Source: Avibacterium paragallinarum (GTDB taxonomy: Bacteria > Pseudomonadota > Gammaproteobacteria > Enterobacterales > Pasteurellaceae). From it: a stretch of DNA of 64,000 nt. The translations under genes were made by a program, and so were the position numbers. Below the pieces are notes generated by a model. The model was not told the DNA's origin, made no database searches, and was given only the letters and a program-made list of their open reading frames with translations. Of the stretch, positions 18,038 to 29,636 are shown piece after piece (the stretch's first letter is position 1; each line of letters begins with the position of its first letter). The stretch covers positions 744,001 through 808,000 of the forward strand of contig NZ_UGHK01000001.1 of assembly GCF_900450705.1 (NCBI RefSeq), in the 5' to 3' direction.

Positions 18038-19463
18038 ATGTTAAAGCGATTTACCAATAAAATTCGTCATTTTATTCACCGAACTCTACGCCAAAGTTAC
18101 CGTATTTCTCGCAAAACCCTTGAATTTTCTTGTTTATTAATGGGGGCGGCGTTGGTGTCGTTATTTTCTCTCGGTTTCGCGAAGCTGGCGGATCTCGGTT
18201 TGCATTGGAATGCCCTTTGGACAGCTAAACATCCCTATGCGGTGTGGGTGGTGCTGCCGTTGGGCTTAGCCTTTTTGGCTTGGGTAACTGCCAAATATAC
18301 CCCTTATGTTTCGGGCAGTGGCATTCCTCAAGTTATCGCTTCCATTGATATGCCTTACAGTGCCAATAAAAGCAAACTCATCGCTTTTGGGCAAACCCTG
18401 TGGAAAATCCCACTCACTTTTTTGGCGATGCTGTTTGGAGCTTCCGTTGGACGGGAAGGGCCTTCGGTGCAAGTGGGGGGCAGCGGTGATGTATGCGTGG
18501 GGCAATGTTTGCCGTCGCCACGGCTTGGCATTCAAAGGGCTAAACGCCAATGAACTAATGGCAACAGGGGCGGCGGGAGGATTGGCTGCGGCGTTCAATG
18601 CCCCATTAGGCGGTGTAATTTTTGCCATTGAAGAACTCGGGCGGGGCATTTTATTACGCTGGGAACGTCGTGTATTGCTCGGCGTATTGGCTGCTGGATT
18701 TATTTTAGTTGCTATCGAAGGCAATAATCCTTATTTCCCCAATTATCACGGACAAACTTCCGTACCCTATATGTTTCTATGGGTGATCCTCTGCGGCGTA
18801 GTGAGCGGGGTGTTAGGCGGCGTTTTTGCGTGGTTACTCGCCAAAGGCGTTGCAGGCACCGCTCCAGCCAAAATGCGAGGTTGGATTCGCCGCCACCCTA
18901 TTTACACGGCGTTTATTTTAGGCTTGATCCTTGCAGGACTTGGTACATTCACTCACGGACAAACTTACGGCACGGGTTACGAAGTCGTAACCAAAGCCCT
19001 TGATGGTCAAACCGTTGCCTCAGAAGTTGGGATAAGTAAATTATTTGCTACGGTTGCCACTTATTGGACTGGCACAGCAGGCGGCATTTTCACTCCCGCA
19101 CTCACTACTGGGGCGGGGATTGGTGTTCAAGTTTGGTCGCTTACGGGAGAAATTGTCGATCAACGCCTTTTAGTTTTGCTCTGTATGGCAGCATTTTTGG
19201 CGGGAGCAACCCAATCCCCTGTTACGGCAAGTGTGATCGTGATGGAAATGACTGCGAGTGAGCCTGTATTATTTTGGCTCTTGATTTGTAGCCTTATCGC
19301 TTCTATTATTTCACGCCAATTTAACGCAAAACCGTTCTATCATTTTGCTGCGGGACGCTTCCGCCAACGTATCCAAGAGGAGGCGAAGCAACAAGAGGCC
19401 ATAAAACAAGACGCAGTGAAACAAGAAGTAACAAAGCAAGCCGTACAAGAAGAAACCAAATAA
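18038..19463 (+). pseudogene. clcA: ClC-type chloride channel/antiporter, frameshifted in a G-run
   Basis: Residues 1-148 read GSGIPQV and GASVGREGPSVQVG, the first ClC selectivity and pore motifs. Then a run of six G (18475-18480) shifts the frame; the continuation (AAVMYAWGNVCRRHGLAFKG, NAPLGGVIFAIEE, GTAGGIFTPALTTGAG) is in the next frame. Five G would give one frame of about 474 residues ending in an odd Lys/Gln/Glu-rich tail with repeated KQ(D/E)-V motifs. The family moves chloride, usually against protons, in acid resistance. A one-base slip, a strand-slippage variant or a sequencing error are all possible. Its stop overlaps the dusA start. Confidence 0.85.
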
Positions 19464-20461
19464 TGGAACACAAAAAACTCACTGAAAAACAACCGCACTT
19501 TTATCGTGGGCGGTTTTCTGTCGCCCCAATGCTCGATTGGACAACCCGCCATTGTCGCTATTTTCATCGCCAATTTACCCAGCACGCCTTACTTTATACG
19601 GAAATGGTCACCACAGGGGCGATCATTCACGCCAAATACGATCATTTAGAATTTGATCTGGCGGAAAATCCTGTGGCACTTCAGCTTGGCGGTAGCGATC
19701 CCGATCAGTTGCAACATTGTGCTAGGTTCGCAGAGCAACGGGGCTATCAAGAAATTAATCTCAATGTAGGTTGCCCCTCTGATCGTGTACAAAATGGAAT
19801 GTTTGGCGCGTGCCTAATGGCAAAAGCGGATTTAGTTGCTCAGTGTGTTGAACAAATGCAATCCGTGGTGGATATTCCCGTTACGGTGAAAACGCGTATT
19901 GGTATTGATGAGCTGGACAGCTACGAATTTCTGTGTGATTTTGTCGAAAAAGTGGCAAAAGCGGGCTGCCAAGAATTGATCGTTCACGCGCGCAAAGCGT
20001 GGCTCAGCGGTTTAAGCCCAAAAGAAAATCGCGAAATCCCGCCGCTTGATTATGAGCGGGTTTACCAACTGAAACGGGATTTTCCACAACTGTGGATTAG
20101 CATTAACGGTGGGATTAAAACCATTGAAGAAATGCAAGCTCATTTGAATTATGTAGACGGCGTAATGGTGGGGCGTGAAGCCTATCAGAACCCAAGTTTA
20201 TTGGGTTACATTGACCAAGCCTTGTTTGATCCGCAAAACCCTATCGTCAGCCCAAGAGAAGCGGTGGAGAAAATGTTCCCTTATATTGAGCAACAACTTT
20301 CCCAAGGTGTACACCTGAACCACATCACCCGCCATATGCTTGGTGCATTTCAACACTGTAAAGGCGCACGCCAATGGCGAAGATACCTCAGTGAAAATGC
20401 CCATAAAGCAGGTGCAGGGATTGATGTTGTCGAACAGGCATTGGCGTTTATTCAAGAATAA
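19463..20461 (+). CDS. dusA: tRNA-dihydrouridine(20/20a) synthase DusA
   Basis: 332 residues with [15 protein letters not shown] at the N-terminus, [21 protein letters not shown] (catalytic Cys), [25 protein letters not shown] (specific to DusA) and SINGGIKT. Flavin enzyme reducing uridine 20 and 20a in tRNA. The ATG shares its A with the clcA stop (TAATG), pointing to translational coupling. Complete. Confidence 0.95.
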   Translation: MEHKKLTEKQPHFYRGRFSVAPMLDWTTRHCRYFHRQFTQHALLYTEMVTTGAIIHAKYDHLEFDLAENPVALQLGGSDPDQLQHCARFAEQRGYQEINLNVGCPSDRVQNGMFGACLMAKADLVAQCVEQMQSVVDIPVTVKTRIGIDELDSYEFLCDFVEKVAKAGCQELIVHARKAWLSGLSPKENREIPPLDYERVYQLKRDFPQLWISINGGIKTIEEMQAHLNYVDGVMVGREAYQNPSLLGYIDQALFDPQNPIVSPREAVEKMFPYIEQQLSQGVHLNHITRHMLGAFQHCKGARQWRRYLSENAHKAGAGIDVVEQALAFIQE

Positions 20462-20736
20462 CGCTATCCTTACATTGCTTACAAATTTCAGCTGCCTGAA
20501 TCAATTTATCCATATGGACAGTAAAAATAGTTTCTTCATTGTTACCAGTGGCTGTTTTGATAGTTCGGCTAGAGGCATCTACCCGACTTATTACAGCCTT
20601 TAATTGAGAAACATTCACTACATCATTTGGATCTAAGTCATTCGCAATAGAGTTAGTAGCATTCTCCAAAGTCTGCCTACCATAAGCAATGGCGTCGTTA
20701 GAAATAACTTTAGCAAAATCACCTAGGATAATGATA
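20448..20736 (-). pseudogene. Gene fragment beside tRNA-Arg, unrecognised (one neck-like motif)
   Basis: Open minus-strand reading from the 3' end of tRNA-Arg to a stop at 20448, without a good start codon (only TTG at 20669). It contains DLDPNDVVNVSQLKAVIS, which resembles the neck motif of trimeric autotransporters, followed by 50 residues I cannot place. Its 3' end overlaps dusA by 14 bp. Because it begins right at a tRNA gene and lacks a start, I read it as a remnant left by an integration or deletion event; it could also be plain chance. Confidence 0.35.
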
Positions 20737-20813
20737 TGGCACGCCCTATTGGATTCGAACCAATGACCTACGGCTTAGAAGGCCGTTGCTCTATCCAGCT
20801 GAGCTAAGGGCGC
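20737..20813 (-). tRNA. tRNA-Arg (TCT)
   Basis: 77 nt, GCGCCCT acceptor pairing with AGGGCGT, discriminator G and encoded CCA. Anticodon loop CTTCTAA between CGGC arms gives TCT. TTCGAAT T-loop present. Confidence 0.95.
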
Positions 20814-20839
20814 ATTTCAAATGGATATTAAGATAAGAG

Positions 20840-20916
20840 TGGTCGGCGAGATAGGATTTGAACCTACGACCCACTGGTCCCAAACCAGTTGCGCTACCAA
20901 GCTGCGCTACTCGCCG
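20840..20916 (-). tRNA. tRNA-Pro (TGG)
   Basis: 77 nt, CGGCGAG acceptor with CTCGCCG, discriminator A and encoded CCA. Anticodon stem CTGGT/ACCAG with loop TTTGGGA gives TGG. Probably co-transcribed with tRNA-Arg 26 bp downstream. Confidence 0.95.
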
Positions 20917-21038
20917 AAATTTTCTGAGTATTATAGAAGGCTTTCTGAGTAAGTCAATGAGTTTTTTTTGAGGTTAGATTTAATTGTTTAAAATTATTCC
21001 AGTAAGACTTACATTAATATTTTTTTTTTGCGAAAATA

Positions 21039-21050
21039 GCAAACGTTTAC
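21039..21050. promoter_or_regulatory. PurR-like operator before folD
   Basis: GCAAACGTTTAC, one base from the palindromic PurR core, 31 bp before the folD start. PurR control of one-carbon genes is known in gammaproteobacteria; here it is inferred from the site only. Confidence 0.55.
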
Positions 21051-21081
21051 ATTCTTTTATATTAAAGGCAAAGGGGAAAAA

Positions 21082-21957
21082 ATGACAGCTAAAATTATTT
21101 CAGGAGTAGAGTTATCTAAAAATATTAAATGTGAAATAACACGGAAAATTCAACAATATTTACGGCAAGGTAAACGAGCACCAGGTTTGGCCGTTATTTT
21201 GGTCGGTTCTGACCCCGCTTCTCAAATTTATGTTGAAAGTAAACGAAAAAACTGCGAAGAACTGGGAATGTATTCTAAATCTTATGATTTGCCACAAAAT
21301 ACCACAGAAAATGAGCTGCTTAACTTAATTGATGAATTAAATCATGATCCTTTGATTGATGGTATCTTAGTTCAACTTCCGCTACCTGAGCACATTAACA
21401 GTACATCTGTTATAGAACGTATATCTCCAGATAAAGATGTGGATGGTTTTCATCCCTATAATGTTGGGAGACTATGTCAACGCATACCTACATTACGGGC
21501 TTGTACCCCTTATGGAATTATAAAATTATTAGAATCCACAAAAATTGATTTTTATGGAAAACATGCTGTTATTGTTGGTGCCTCCAATATTGTTGGACGT
21601 CCAATGGCATTAGAACTATTGCTTGCTGGTTGCACCGTTACAGTAACTCATCGTTTTACACGAGATTTAGAATTTCATATCAAGCAAGCAGACATTCTCA
21701 TTGTTGCGGTAGGTAAACCACAGTTTATTCCAGGAGATTGGATCAAAGAAGGAGCTATAGTAATAGACGTAGGCATAAACCGTATAGATGGAAAACTTGT
21801 AGGAGATATTGAATTTGAGAAAGCTAAGAATAAAGCAAGCTATATTACACCTGTACCTGGTGGTGTGGGGCCAATGACAGTTGCTATGCTAATGTTTAAT
21901 ACATTATATGCTTATGAAAAAAACAGCTCTAGCCATATTATAAAGATGCCTAAATAA
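21082..21957 (+). CDS. folD: Bifunctional methylenetetrahydrofolate dehydrogenase/cyclohydrolase
   Basis: 291 residues. Family landmarks: [14 protein letters not shown] with the catalytic Lys, [26 protein letters not shown], the nucleotide-binding [15 protein letters not shown] and the C-terminal [15 protein letters not shown]. Converts methylene-THF via methenyl-THF to formyl-THF in the cytosol for purine and fMet synthesis. GGGG ribosome-binding region 8 bp before ATG. No uptake core noticed within, and more AT-rich than neighbours such as deoB. Followed by folA in the same direction, which also handles folates. Confidence 0.96.
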   Translation: MTAKIISGVELSKNIKCEITRKIQQYLRQGKRAPGLAVILVGSDPASQIYVESKRKNCEELGMYSKSYDLPQNTTENELLNLIDELNHDPLIDGILVQLPLPEHINSTSVIERISPDKDVDGFHPYNVGRLCQRIPTLRACTPYGIIKLLESTKIDFYGKHAVIVGASNIVGRPMALELLLAGCTVTVTHRFTRDLEFHIKQADILIVAVGKPQFIPGDWIKEGAIVIDVGINRIDGKLVGDIEFEKAKNKASYITPVPGGVGPMTVAMLMFNTLYAYEKNSSSHIIKMPK

Positions 21958-22096
21958 CATAAGAATACTTATTTTTTAAATTAGCTTGTTGTGATGCTCT
22001 TGTACCTCTTCCTATAAGAACTATCTAAGTATTAGTTTTTAGGGGCTGTATCGCTATAACCTGTGGTATAGTATAACAAAACAACCTGTAACAGAG

Positions 22097-22597
22097 ATGA
22101 AAATGATCCTTAGCCTAATTGTTGCTATTACCAAAAATAATGTTATTGGAAAAGACAACCAAATGCCTTGGCATTTACCTGTGGATCTTGCTTGGTTTCG
22201 CAAAAATACACAAGGTAAACCAGTAATTATGGGGAGAAAAACTTTTGAAAGTATTGGTCATCCCCTCCCAAAACGGACGAATATCGTACTTTCTCGCTCC
22301 CCCTTTGAATATCAAGGTGTAATTTGGAAAGCAAGTTTTGAAAGTGCGGTGCTTTCAGTACAAGATTCCCCTGAAATTATGCTTATAGGTGGCGGCGAAT
22401 TATTCAAACAATATTTGCCACAAGCAGATAGACTTTATTTGACTGAAATTCAGACCGAAATTGATGGTGACACTTTTTTTCCGTGTATTGACTGGACGGA
22501 ATGGAAAGTCATTCTTGATGAATATCATCCCGCAGATGAATGGAATATGTATGATTGCCGTTTTATGATTCTAGAAAAAATAAAAGTTAAGAGATAA
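22097..22597 (+). CDS. folA: Dihydrofolate reductase
   Basis: 166 residues (160s are typical). Contains [21 protein letters not shown] with the active-site Asp in the PxDL position, GRKTFESIG for [13 protein letters not shown] and MLIGGGELF. Reduces dihydrofolate to tetrahydrofolate; the trimethoprim target. Two starts 6 bp apart are possible (22097 and 22103); family N-termini (MILSLIVA) fit 22103 slightly better. An uptake core is inside the gene. Confidence 0.95.
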   Translation: MKMILSLIVAITKNNVIGKDNQMPWHLPVDLAWFRKNTQGKPVIMGRKTFESIGHPLPKRTNIVLSRSPFEYQGVIWKASFESAVLSVQDSPEIMLIGGGELFKQYLPQADRLYLTEIQTEIDGDTFFPCIDWTEWKVILDEYHPADEWNMYDCRFMILEKIKVKR

Positions 22598-22626
22598 TAA
22601 GATTAACGATATTTGTATTGTTAAGA

Positions 22627-22703
22627 TGGCACACCCGAAAGGATTCGAACCTTTGACCGCTCGGTTCGTAGCCGAGTACTCTATCCAGCTGAGCTACGGG
22701 TGC
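22627..22703 (-). tRNA. tRNA-Arg (ACG), copy 1
   Basis: 77 nt, acceptor GCACCCG with CGGGTGT, encoded CCA; anticodon loop CTACGAA within CTCGG/CCGAG gives ACG (wobble inosine expected). Confidence 0.95.
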
Positions 22704-22765
22704 GTATTTGAATATTTAGTACCGTTCATTTAATCATTTTAATCTTATTGTAGAGTTCAATAAGA

Positions 22766-22842
22766 TGGCACATCCGAGAGGATTCGAACCTCTGACCGCT
22801 CGGTTCGTAGCCGAGTACTCTATCCAGCTGAGCTACGGATGC
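22766..22842 (-). tRNA. tRNA-Arg (ACG), copy 2
   Basis: 77 nt, same anticodon arm as the copy at 22627 but acceptor GCATCCG/CGGATGT and a few T-stem changes, so a diverged tandem duplicate 62 bp away. Encoded CCA. Confidence 0.95.
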
Positions 22843-22852
22843 CCTGACTAAA

Positions 22853-22942
22853 TGGCGGTGAGAGAGGGATTCGAACCCTCGATAGAGTTTCCCCTATACA
22901 CCCTTAGCAGGGGTGCGCCTTCAGCCTCTCGGCCATCTCACC
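22853..22942 (-). tRNA. tRNA-Ser (GCT)
   Basis: 90 nt with the long variable arm of serine tRNAs, acceptor GGTGAGA/TCTCACC, discriminator G, encoded CCA; anticodon loop CTGCTAA gives GCT. Heads a minus-strand tRNA-Ser/tRNA-Arg/tRNA-Arg cluster. Confidence 0.95.
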
Positions 22943-23054
22943 GCAATCGGTTTGTGGGCGGTATAATACGGATTGCCCCCACATAAGTCAAACAGTTTTT
23001 TGTAAAAAGTGCATTGTTTGAATGATTTCTCTACAATCTCAATCATTTTGCCAC

Positions 23055-25067
23055 TTAGCTGTTTAAAATCGAACGCAAATTGGCAATGTGATTTTTGGCT
23101 TTTTGTTGCTTTTCTTGTGTACTCAATGGAGGCTTGTCACGTTCCCATAGCACATCATCAGCGGGCAGTTCCTCAAGAAAGCGGCTGGGCGTTGGTTTAA
23201 AAACCTCGCCAAATTGTCGCCGCTCTTTGCATAATGAGAATGTGAGTGTTCGCTGTGCTCGTGTAATTCCCACATAAGCCAAGCGGCGTTCTTCCTCCAC
23301 ATTATCTTCATCAATGCTAGTTTGATGTGGCAGGATATTTTCTTCCATTCCCACCAGAAAAACGTGCGGAAACTCTAGCCCTTTTGAGGCGTGTAAGGTC
23401 ATTAGTTGCACCTGATCACTTTCATCGTCCTCTTCGCCACGCTCCAACATATCCCGCAAGGTTAGGCGTGCCACTACTTGGTTTAAGGTCATCGGCTCAT
23501 TAAATTCATCGCCTTGCAACATTTCTGCCACCCATTGGAATAAGGTCGCCACATTTTTACTTTGTACTTCCGCCATTTTCAGTGATGTCGCTGTTTCATA
23601 GAGATATTCTTCATAATGAAGTTGGCTTAACATTCGGCGAAGTGCTTGCTCTGGCTCGGCACGCTGGATTTCATCGGTTAATTCCACAATCCAACGGGCA
23701 AAATGCTGTAACGCGTCATAGGCTTTTGGCGTTACCCGTTGAATGAGTTCAAAATCAAAAATCGTTTCAAACAGGCTAATTTGTTTTTTCGCTGCTAGCG
23801 TACCCAATTTCTCCAGGGTAGCCGTGCCGATTTCTCGCTTCGGCGTGTTGATAATTCGCAGCAACGCCGCATCGTCATCTTGGTTAACCAACAGGCGGAG
23901 ATACGCCATCATATCTTTAATTTCCGCTCTGGAGAAAAAAGACGTGCCGCCAGAAATTTTATAAGGAATGCGGTTTTGCATTAGCACTTTTTCAAATAAG
24001 CGAGATTGGTGATTGCCGCGATATAAAATAGCATAATCACGATATTGCGTTTTTTGCATAAAGCGGTGGGCAATGAGTTCGCCGACCACCCGTTCGGCTT
24101 CGTGTTCTTCATTTTTTGCTTCAATGACTTGCAATTTTTCGCCATCGCCTAAGGCGGAAAATAATTTTTTCTCGAAAACGTGATCATTATTGGCGATTAA
24201 AATATTCGCACAATGCAAAATTCGCCCCGTAGAACGATAATTCTGTTCCAGTTTAATCACGCTTAAATGCGGGAAATCTTGTTTTAATCGTGCCATATTT
24301 TGCGGTTTCGCCCCTCGCCACGAGTAGATCGACTGATCATCATCACCCACGACGGTGAAACGTGCCTGCTCCCCCACCAATAGCTTAATCAATTCATATT
24401 GGCTGGTGTTGGTGTCTTGGTATTCGTCCACCAATAAATAGCGAATTTTTGCCTGCCATTTTGACCGCACTTCCATATTGTGGCGTAATAGCAAAGTTGG
24501 CAGCATAATTAAATCGTCAAAATCTAACGCATTATAGGCCCGCAGTTGCGTCGCATAGCGTTGATAGCATTCAGCAAAATCCCGTTCTTGCGGATCTTGT
24601 GCCGTTGCAATGGCTTGTGCGGGCAAAATCAAATCATTTTTCCAACGAGAGATACGCGTCATCAAGGCTTTGAGCAGGTCTTTATCTTCTGCCAAAATAT
24701 CCGCTGTGAGTTCTTTCAATAACGCCATTTGATCGGAATCATCAAATAGCGTGATCGAGGCTTTCAAGCCTAAATGCTTATATTCCCGCTTCACCAAATC
24801 AAATCCCAGTGTATGGAAGGTGGAAATGGTTAAGCCGCGGCTTTGCTCTTTCCCGATAGACTGTGCCACGCGTTCTTTCATCTCCCGCGCGGCTTTATTG
24901 GTGAAGGTAACGGCGGCAATTTGCTTCGACAAATAACCGCACTTTTCAATTAAGTAGGCAATTTTATTGATGATAACCCGCGTTTTTCCCGAGCCTGCCC
25001 CCGCTAACACGAGGCAAGGCCCTGAAACATAATGGACGGCTTGTTGCTGTTGATCATTTAATTTCAT
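23055..25067 (-). CDS. rep: ATP-dependent DNA helicase Rep
   Basis: 670-residue UvrD/Rep superfamily 1A helicase. Q-motif [12 protein letters not shown], Walker [26 protein letters not shown] (motif Ia), [10 protein letters not shown] (motif II), [15 protein letters not shown] (III), EQNYRS (IV), and [19 protein letters not shown] plus [14 protein letters not shown] (V-VI). Length and N-terminus fit Rep, which clears proteins ahead of replication forks. The 3' end is near an uptake core at about 23006. Complete. Confidence 0.95.
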   Translation of the reverse strand: MKLNDQQQQAVHYVSGPCLVLAGAGSGKTRVIINKIAYLIEKCGYLSKQIAAVTFTNKAAREMKERVAQSIGKEQSRGLTISTFHTLGFDLVKREYKHLGLKASITLFDDSDQMALLKELTADILAEDKDLLKALMTRISRWKNDLILPAQAIATAQDPQERDFAECYQRYATQLRAYNALDFDDLIMLPTLLLRHNMEVRSKWQAKIRYLLVDEYQDTNTSQYELIKLLVGEQARFTVVGDDDQSIYSWRGAKPQNMARLKQDFPHLSVIKLEQNYRSTGRILHCANILIANNDHVFEKKLFSALGDGEKLQVIEAKNEEHEAERVVGELIAHRFMQKTQYRDYAILYRGNHQSRLFEKVLMQNRIPYKISGGTSFFSRAEIKDMMAYLRLLVNQDDDAALLRIINTPKREIGTATLEKLGTLAAKKQISLFETIFDFELIQRVTPKAYDALQHFARWIVELTDEIQRAEPEQALRRMLSQLHYEEYLYETATSLKMAEVQSKNVATLFQWVAEMLQGDEFNEPMTLNQVVARLTLRDMLERGEEDDESDQVQLMTLHASKGLEFPHVFLVGMEENILPHQTSIDEDNVEEERRLAYVGITRAQRTLTFSLCKERRQFGEVFKPTPSRFLEELPADDVLWERDKPPLSTQEKQQKAKNHIANLRSILNS

Positions 25068-25070
25068 AGT

Positions 25071-25286
25071 TTATTCTTTCGCCCAAACATAAGGTAATAA
25101 TGCGGTATCTAACAAAAAAGACAGCGGTAAATCTAAGATCGGCACGCCCCATTTCTGTGCCATTTGCCAATCGTATTTTGTTCCCGCATAGCTTTCATAA
25201 GGTGAGGTGGCTGCAACCAATTTCACCAGTGTGCCACAACCTGAAAGTAAACAAAGTGCGGTCAAAATTAAGGCTATTTTTTTCAT
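25071..25286 (-). CDS. Small YceK/YidQ-type lipoprotein (DUF1375)
   Basis: 71 residues. Lipoprotein signal peptide with lipobox LLSGC (Cys17 or so), then [16 protein letters not shown] and [15 protein letters not shown], the DUF1375 pattern of the enterobacterial YceK/YidQ family of unknown function. Start ATG at 25284-25286 is chosen because it begins the signal peptide; the longer upstream reading is hydrophobic and unlike the family. It ends 3 bp before the rep start codon and so may be co-transcribed with rep. Confidence 0.8.
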   Translation of the reverse strand: MKKIALILTALCLLSGCGTLVKLVAATSPYESYAGTKYDWQMAQKWGVPILDLPLSFLLDTALLPYVWAKE

Positions 25287-25517
25287 AATTAGTAGTTCAA
25301 AAACTTTAGATATTATAGAAAACGAGAAAAAGTAAATAAAATAAAAAATACTATTCAGAGATAACTCATCACGTAAAGGAATCAAAATAATCTGTTTCGT
25401 TATTATATTCAAGAATGATGGGGCAATGTGTGGAAAATAAAATTTACTTCAATATTTAGAGTATTTTTAATCATAGTAAAAAGCCACCGATAAATGATCT
25501 GCCCCCAAAAAGTTAGA

Positions 25518-26324
25518 CTATATTCTAATTTCATTCAAGGACTGAGTTCTGTATTCCACAGGGCTTAGTCCTTTGAGCTTCACTTGAATACGCTCATTGT
25601 TGTAGTAATGAATGTACTCGTGAATCACTTTTTCAAGCTGTTCAAAGGTTTCAAACCGCTTGCCAAAGTAACATTCCGTCTTCAATCGCCCGAAAAAGCT
25701 TTCCATCGCACCATTATCAAGGCAATTGCCTTTTCTCGACATACTTTGCGTAATACCGTGTTTTTTCAATATCTCCCGATAACCCATCATTTGATACTGC
25801 CACCCTTGGTCGGAATGCAGTATCGGTTTTTCCCCCGCTAATCGGTTCACCGCCTGGGTCAACATTCTGGTTATCTGCTCAAAACTCGGACTTCTCGCCA
25901 CATCATAAGCAATAATTTCGTTATTAAACAAGTCTTTAATCGGCGATAAATACACTTTGCCTTCCGCACATTTGAACTCGGTGATATCCGTTACCCACTT
26001 CTCATTCGGCATCGTTGCCGTAAAATCCCGTTGCAACAGATTATCGGCAATGTGTCCCACTTTGCCTTGGTAAGAACGATATTTTTTCTGCTTACTTTTT
26101 CCTTTTAACCCCAAACGTTGCATTATCGCTTGCCCCCTTTTGTGGTTGATAATCAAGTATTTCCTTAATTCCAAGGTAATTCGACGATAACCATAATTTT
26201 CGTCATTTTTGCGATAAATTTCCTCTATTTTCTGTGAAATCGCTACATTTTTATCCGACTTTGGCTTGAGATGATAAAAGAACGAACTGCGTGCCAATCC
26301 GATTAGCCTGAGTAACAATTCCAA
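25518..26324 (-). CDS. IS150-group transposase OrfB, copy 2
   Basis: 268 residues, differing from copy 1 at only a few positions (SPSFEQ for SPNFEQ, GITQSMS for GIKQSIS). Catalytic D113, D172 and E208 are all kept. Expected to be translated as an OrfAB fusion through -1 slippage from orfA. Appears intact. Confidence 0.93.
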   Translation of the reverse strand: MELLLRLIGLARSSFFYHLKPKSDKNVAISQKIEEIYRKNDENYGYRRITLELRKYLIINHKRGQAIMQRLGLKGKSKQKKYRSYQGKVGHIADNLLQRDFTATMPNEKWVTDITEFKCAEGKVYLSPIKDLFNNEIIAYDVARSPSFEQITRMLTQAVNRLAGEKPILHSDQGWQYQMMGYREILKKHGITQSMSRKGNCLDNGAMESFFGRLKTECYFGKRFETFEQLEKVIHEYIHYYNNERIQVKLKGLSPVEYRTQSLNEIRI

Positions 26325-26347
26325 CGGGAAACGCGAGCGTAAGGCAT

Positions 26348-26857
26348 TTACGATGACGGCTTTTTCTGCATTTTTTGTTGGTTGAGTTCCTGCAACTTTT
26401 TTAGCATTGCATTCTCCGCTTCTAATTCCAAAATTCGGTAACGCAAGCGTTCTTCTTCTGTTTTGGGCGTTGGTGGCATTTTAGGCGAGTTGAGTTTCAT
26501 ACTTGGACGACCTTTAGGTTTGAGTAATAACCCATCTATACCTTGTTTTTCAAAGCGTTGCAACCATTGACTAATTATCCCTGAACTGGGGATATCAAAG
26601 CGAAAGCAGGCGGCTTCAGCGGAGCACTGGCCTTTTTTGATAGCTTGAATAACCTTTAATTTAAACTCAACAGAATAACATCGTTTTTTACCTAACACAG
26701 CTAATCCATTGATTCCATTATGATTAAATTTTGCAATCCAACGTGCTAACGTGCTTTGGGGAAGCTGAAAATACTGGCGAGTAAGCGAACGGTTTTTTCC
26801 ATTTTGATGATAAAAGTCGAGCACTTGTTGTTTGAAACGTTGAGTATATTTAGTCAT
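26348..26857 (-). CDS. IS150-group OrfA, copy 2
   Basis: 169 residues, same translation as the copy 1 protein: paired helix-turn-helix segments and a C-terminal coiled coil, ending at the A-rich slippery run shared with orfB. Confidence 0.92.
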   Translation of the reverse strand: MTKYTQRFKQQVLDFYHQNGKNRSLTRQYFQLPQSTLARWIAKFNHNGINGLAVLGKKRCYSVEFKLKVIQAIKKGQCSAEAACFRFDIPSSGIISQWLQRFEKQGIDGLLLKPKGRPSMKLNSPKMPPTPKTEEERLRYRILELEAENAMLKKLQELNQQKMQKKPSS

Positions 26858-26936
26858 AAAAAATCTGCACCTTAATCAGTTGGTTGTTTAGTCCAACTTT
26901 TGGGGTGCAGATCAAAACGGTGGCTCAGTATAATAA

Positions 26937-28483
<1,547 letters not shown>

Positions 28484-29308
28484 ATGGAAATAAAGCTACA
28501 TTCTAATGCAACGACAACCCCCAAGGTGCGGAATTATATTCAGACATCCACAAAGTCAGATTCTGAACTTGCAGAACAGTTTAGTGTTTCATTACAAACA
28601 ATTAGGAAATGGCGTAAACGTTCTTCTACTTTTGATCGGTCACATACTCCTCACACAGTTAACCGTAGATTAAGTTTTGAACAAGAAGCGTTAATTGTTT
28701 ATTTGCGGATACGGCTAAATTTATCATTAGATGAATTGTTAAAAGCAACTCATTCCCTAATAAACCAGAAAATATCTAGAGCAGCTTTAGCTAGAAGTCT
28801 TCAAAAATTACAAATAAATCGGGTTAAAAAAACATTACTTCCGCAAAAAATAGGAGATACATTTTTAGACATTATTCCGTTACCTAAGTCCATATCAAAA
28901 AATAAAGAGTTTTTACTTATACTTGTAGAAAAGCTGACGGGGTTTATTAGTTTTGCTTGTTTAGATCAAAAACAAACAAGATTGGATGGCATTATCAATT
29001 ATTATCAAAATATGCTTCCCTACCAGATAACTAGTATCGAGGGGCAAAAAATAACGTTAGTAGAAACTATCTGTAACAGACTATCCGTTCCTTATGTTTT
29101 CCAAAAAACTAATGAGCAATTATCTTTCTCTTTTCAGAAATTTGATCAAAATAAAGATTTTACAGAAATCTTATGCGGTACATTTACTGATGCTAGACTC
29201 GGCATAGATGCACTACTATTAATGTATGAAGATTACTTAAACGCTCATCTATCTAGAACAAGATTACAGAAAAAAACAGCAATATCTTATTTACAATTCA
29301 ATGATTGA
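28484..29308 (+). CDS. IS481-transposase-derived HTH protein, catalytic site apparently lost
   Basis: Starts MEIKLHSNATTTPKVR and continues with an HTH (SELAEQFSVSLQTIRKWRKR) and a second helical DNA-binding region, as in IS481-family transposases. In the integrase-like part FLDIIPLP retains the first Asp, but the place of the second (ILTDNG in active members) reads ITSIEGQ, and no clear DDE glutamate region follows. No terminal repeats are seen around it and the frame is intact over 274 residues, so it looks like a long-resident domesticated gene, perhaps a DNA-binding regulator. The ATG at 28484 is chosen by the family N-terminus. Converges on the PTS operon with a 22-bp overlap. Confidence 0.7.
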   Translation: MEIKLHSNATTTPKVRNYIQTSTKSDSELAEQFSVSLQTIRKWRKRSSTFDRSHTPHTVNRRLSFEQEALIVYLRIRLNLSLDELLKATHSLINQKISRAALARSLQKLQINRVKKTLLPQKIGDTFLDIIPLPKSISKNKEFLLILVEKLTGFISFACLDQKQTRLDGIINYYQNMLPYQITSIEGQKITLVETICNRLSVPYVFQKTNEQLSFSFQKFDQNKDFTEILCGTFTDARLGIDALLLMYEDYLNAHLSRTRLQKKTAISYLQFND

Positions 29309-29622
29309 TGAGAGATTTGTCGATAAACATCAATAAGTTCTTTTGCTAAATCAAAGAGTAATACTGCATTCATAATATGATCTTGAGCATGCACTAAAAT
29401 AATCGTGGTGGGGAGTTCTCCCTCACCTTCATCTGCCGCAATTAGAGCCATTTGTTGCGAATGTGCCTGTAAAAGACTTTTTTCAGCTTGTGCTATTAAA
29501 GCTTCTGCCTCATCGAAAGTAAAAGATTTTGCTTTTTTGATAGCCTGCATTAATAGACTTCTACACTCCCCCTCATAACAAATAAGTTCCATTATTTGTG
29601 TTTCAGAAATTTTTTTATTCAT
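29287..29622 (-). CDS. PTS lactose/cellobiose-family IIA component
   Basis: 111 residues, helical IIA of the Lac/Chb family with phospho-histidine H78 in ILVHAQDHIMNA. Takes phosphate from HPr and passes it to the IIB encoded 14 bp upstream. Last gene of the five-gene operon; its end overlaps the convergent IS481-like gene by 22 bp. ATG follows a GGAAAG ribosome-binding stretch. Confidence 0.92.
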   Translation of the reverse strand: MNKKISETQIMELICYEGECRSLLMQAIKKAKSFTFDEAEALIAQAEKSLLQAHSQQMALIAADEGEGELPTTIILVHAQDHIMNAVLLFDLAKELIDVYRQISHQSLNCK

Positions 29623-29636
29623 TTTATTCTTTCCAC

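Larger units (their letters stand above)
25495..26914 (-). mobile_element. IS3-family (IS150-group) insertion sequence, copy 2
   Basis: 1420 bp, almost identical to copy 1 at 8540-9959, same ends (TGATCTGC to GCAGATCA). Flanked by a 3-bp direct repeat AAA (25492-25494 and 26915-26917), the IS3-family duplication size, so this copy marks an original insertion. Confidence 0.95.
25482..26925 (-). terminator. eno terminator, split in its loop by an IS
   Basis: The arms AGCCACCG (25482-25489) and CGGTGGCT (26918-26925) are perfect complements, with the five A residues at 25478-25482 giving a T-run on the minus strand. Without the IS and one AAA they would form a hairpin with a 5-base loop, just after the eno stop codon. 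The 1420-bp insertion now separates the arms. Confidence 0.8.

Noticed and set aside
22042-22080. GGGGCTGTATCGC before folA, resembling an IS1016-type end
   Set aside because: Only the first eight bases match the IS termini, no partner end or transposase remains nearby; could be chance.
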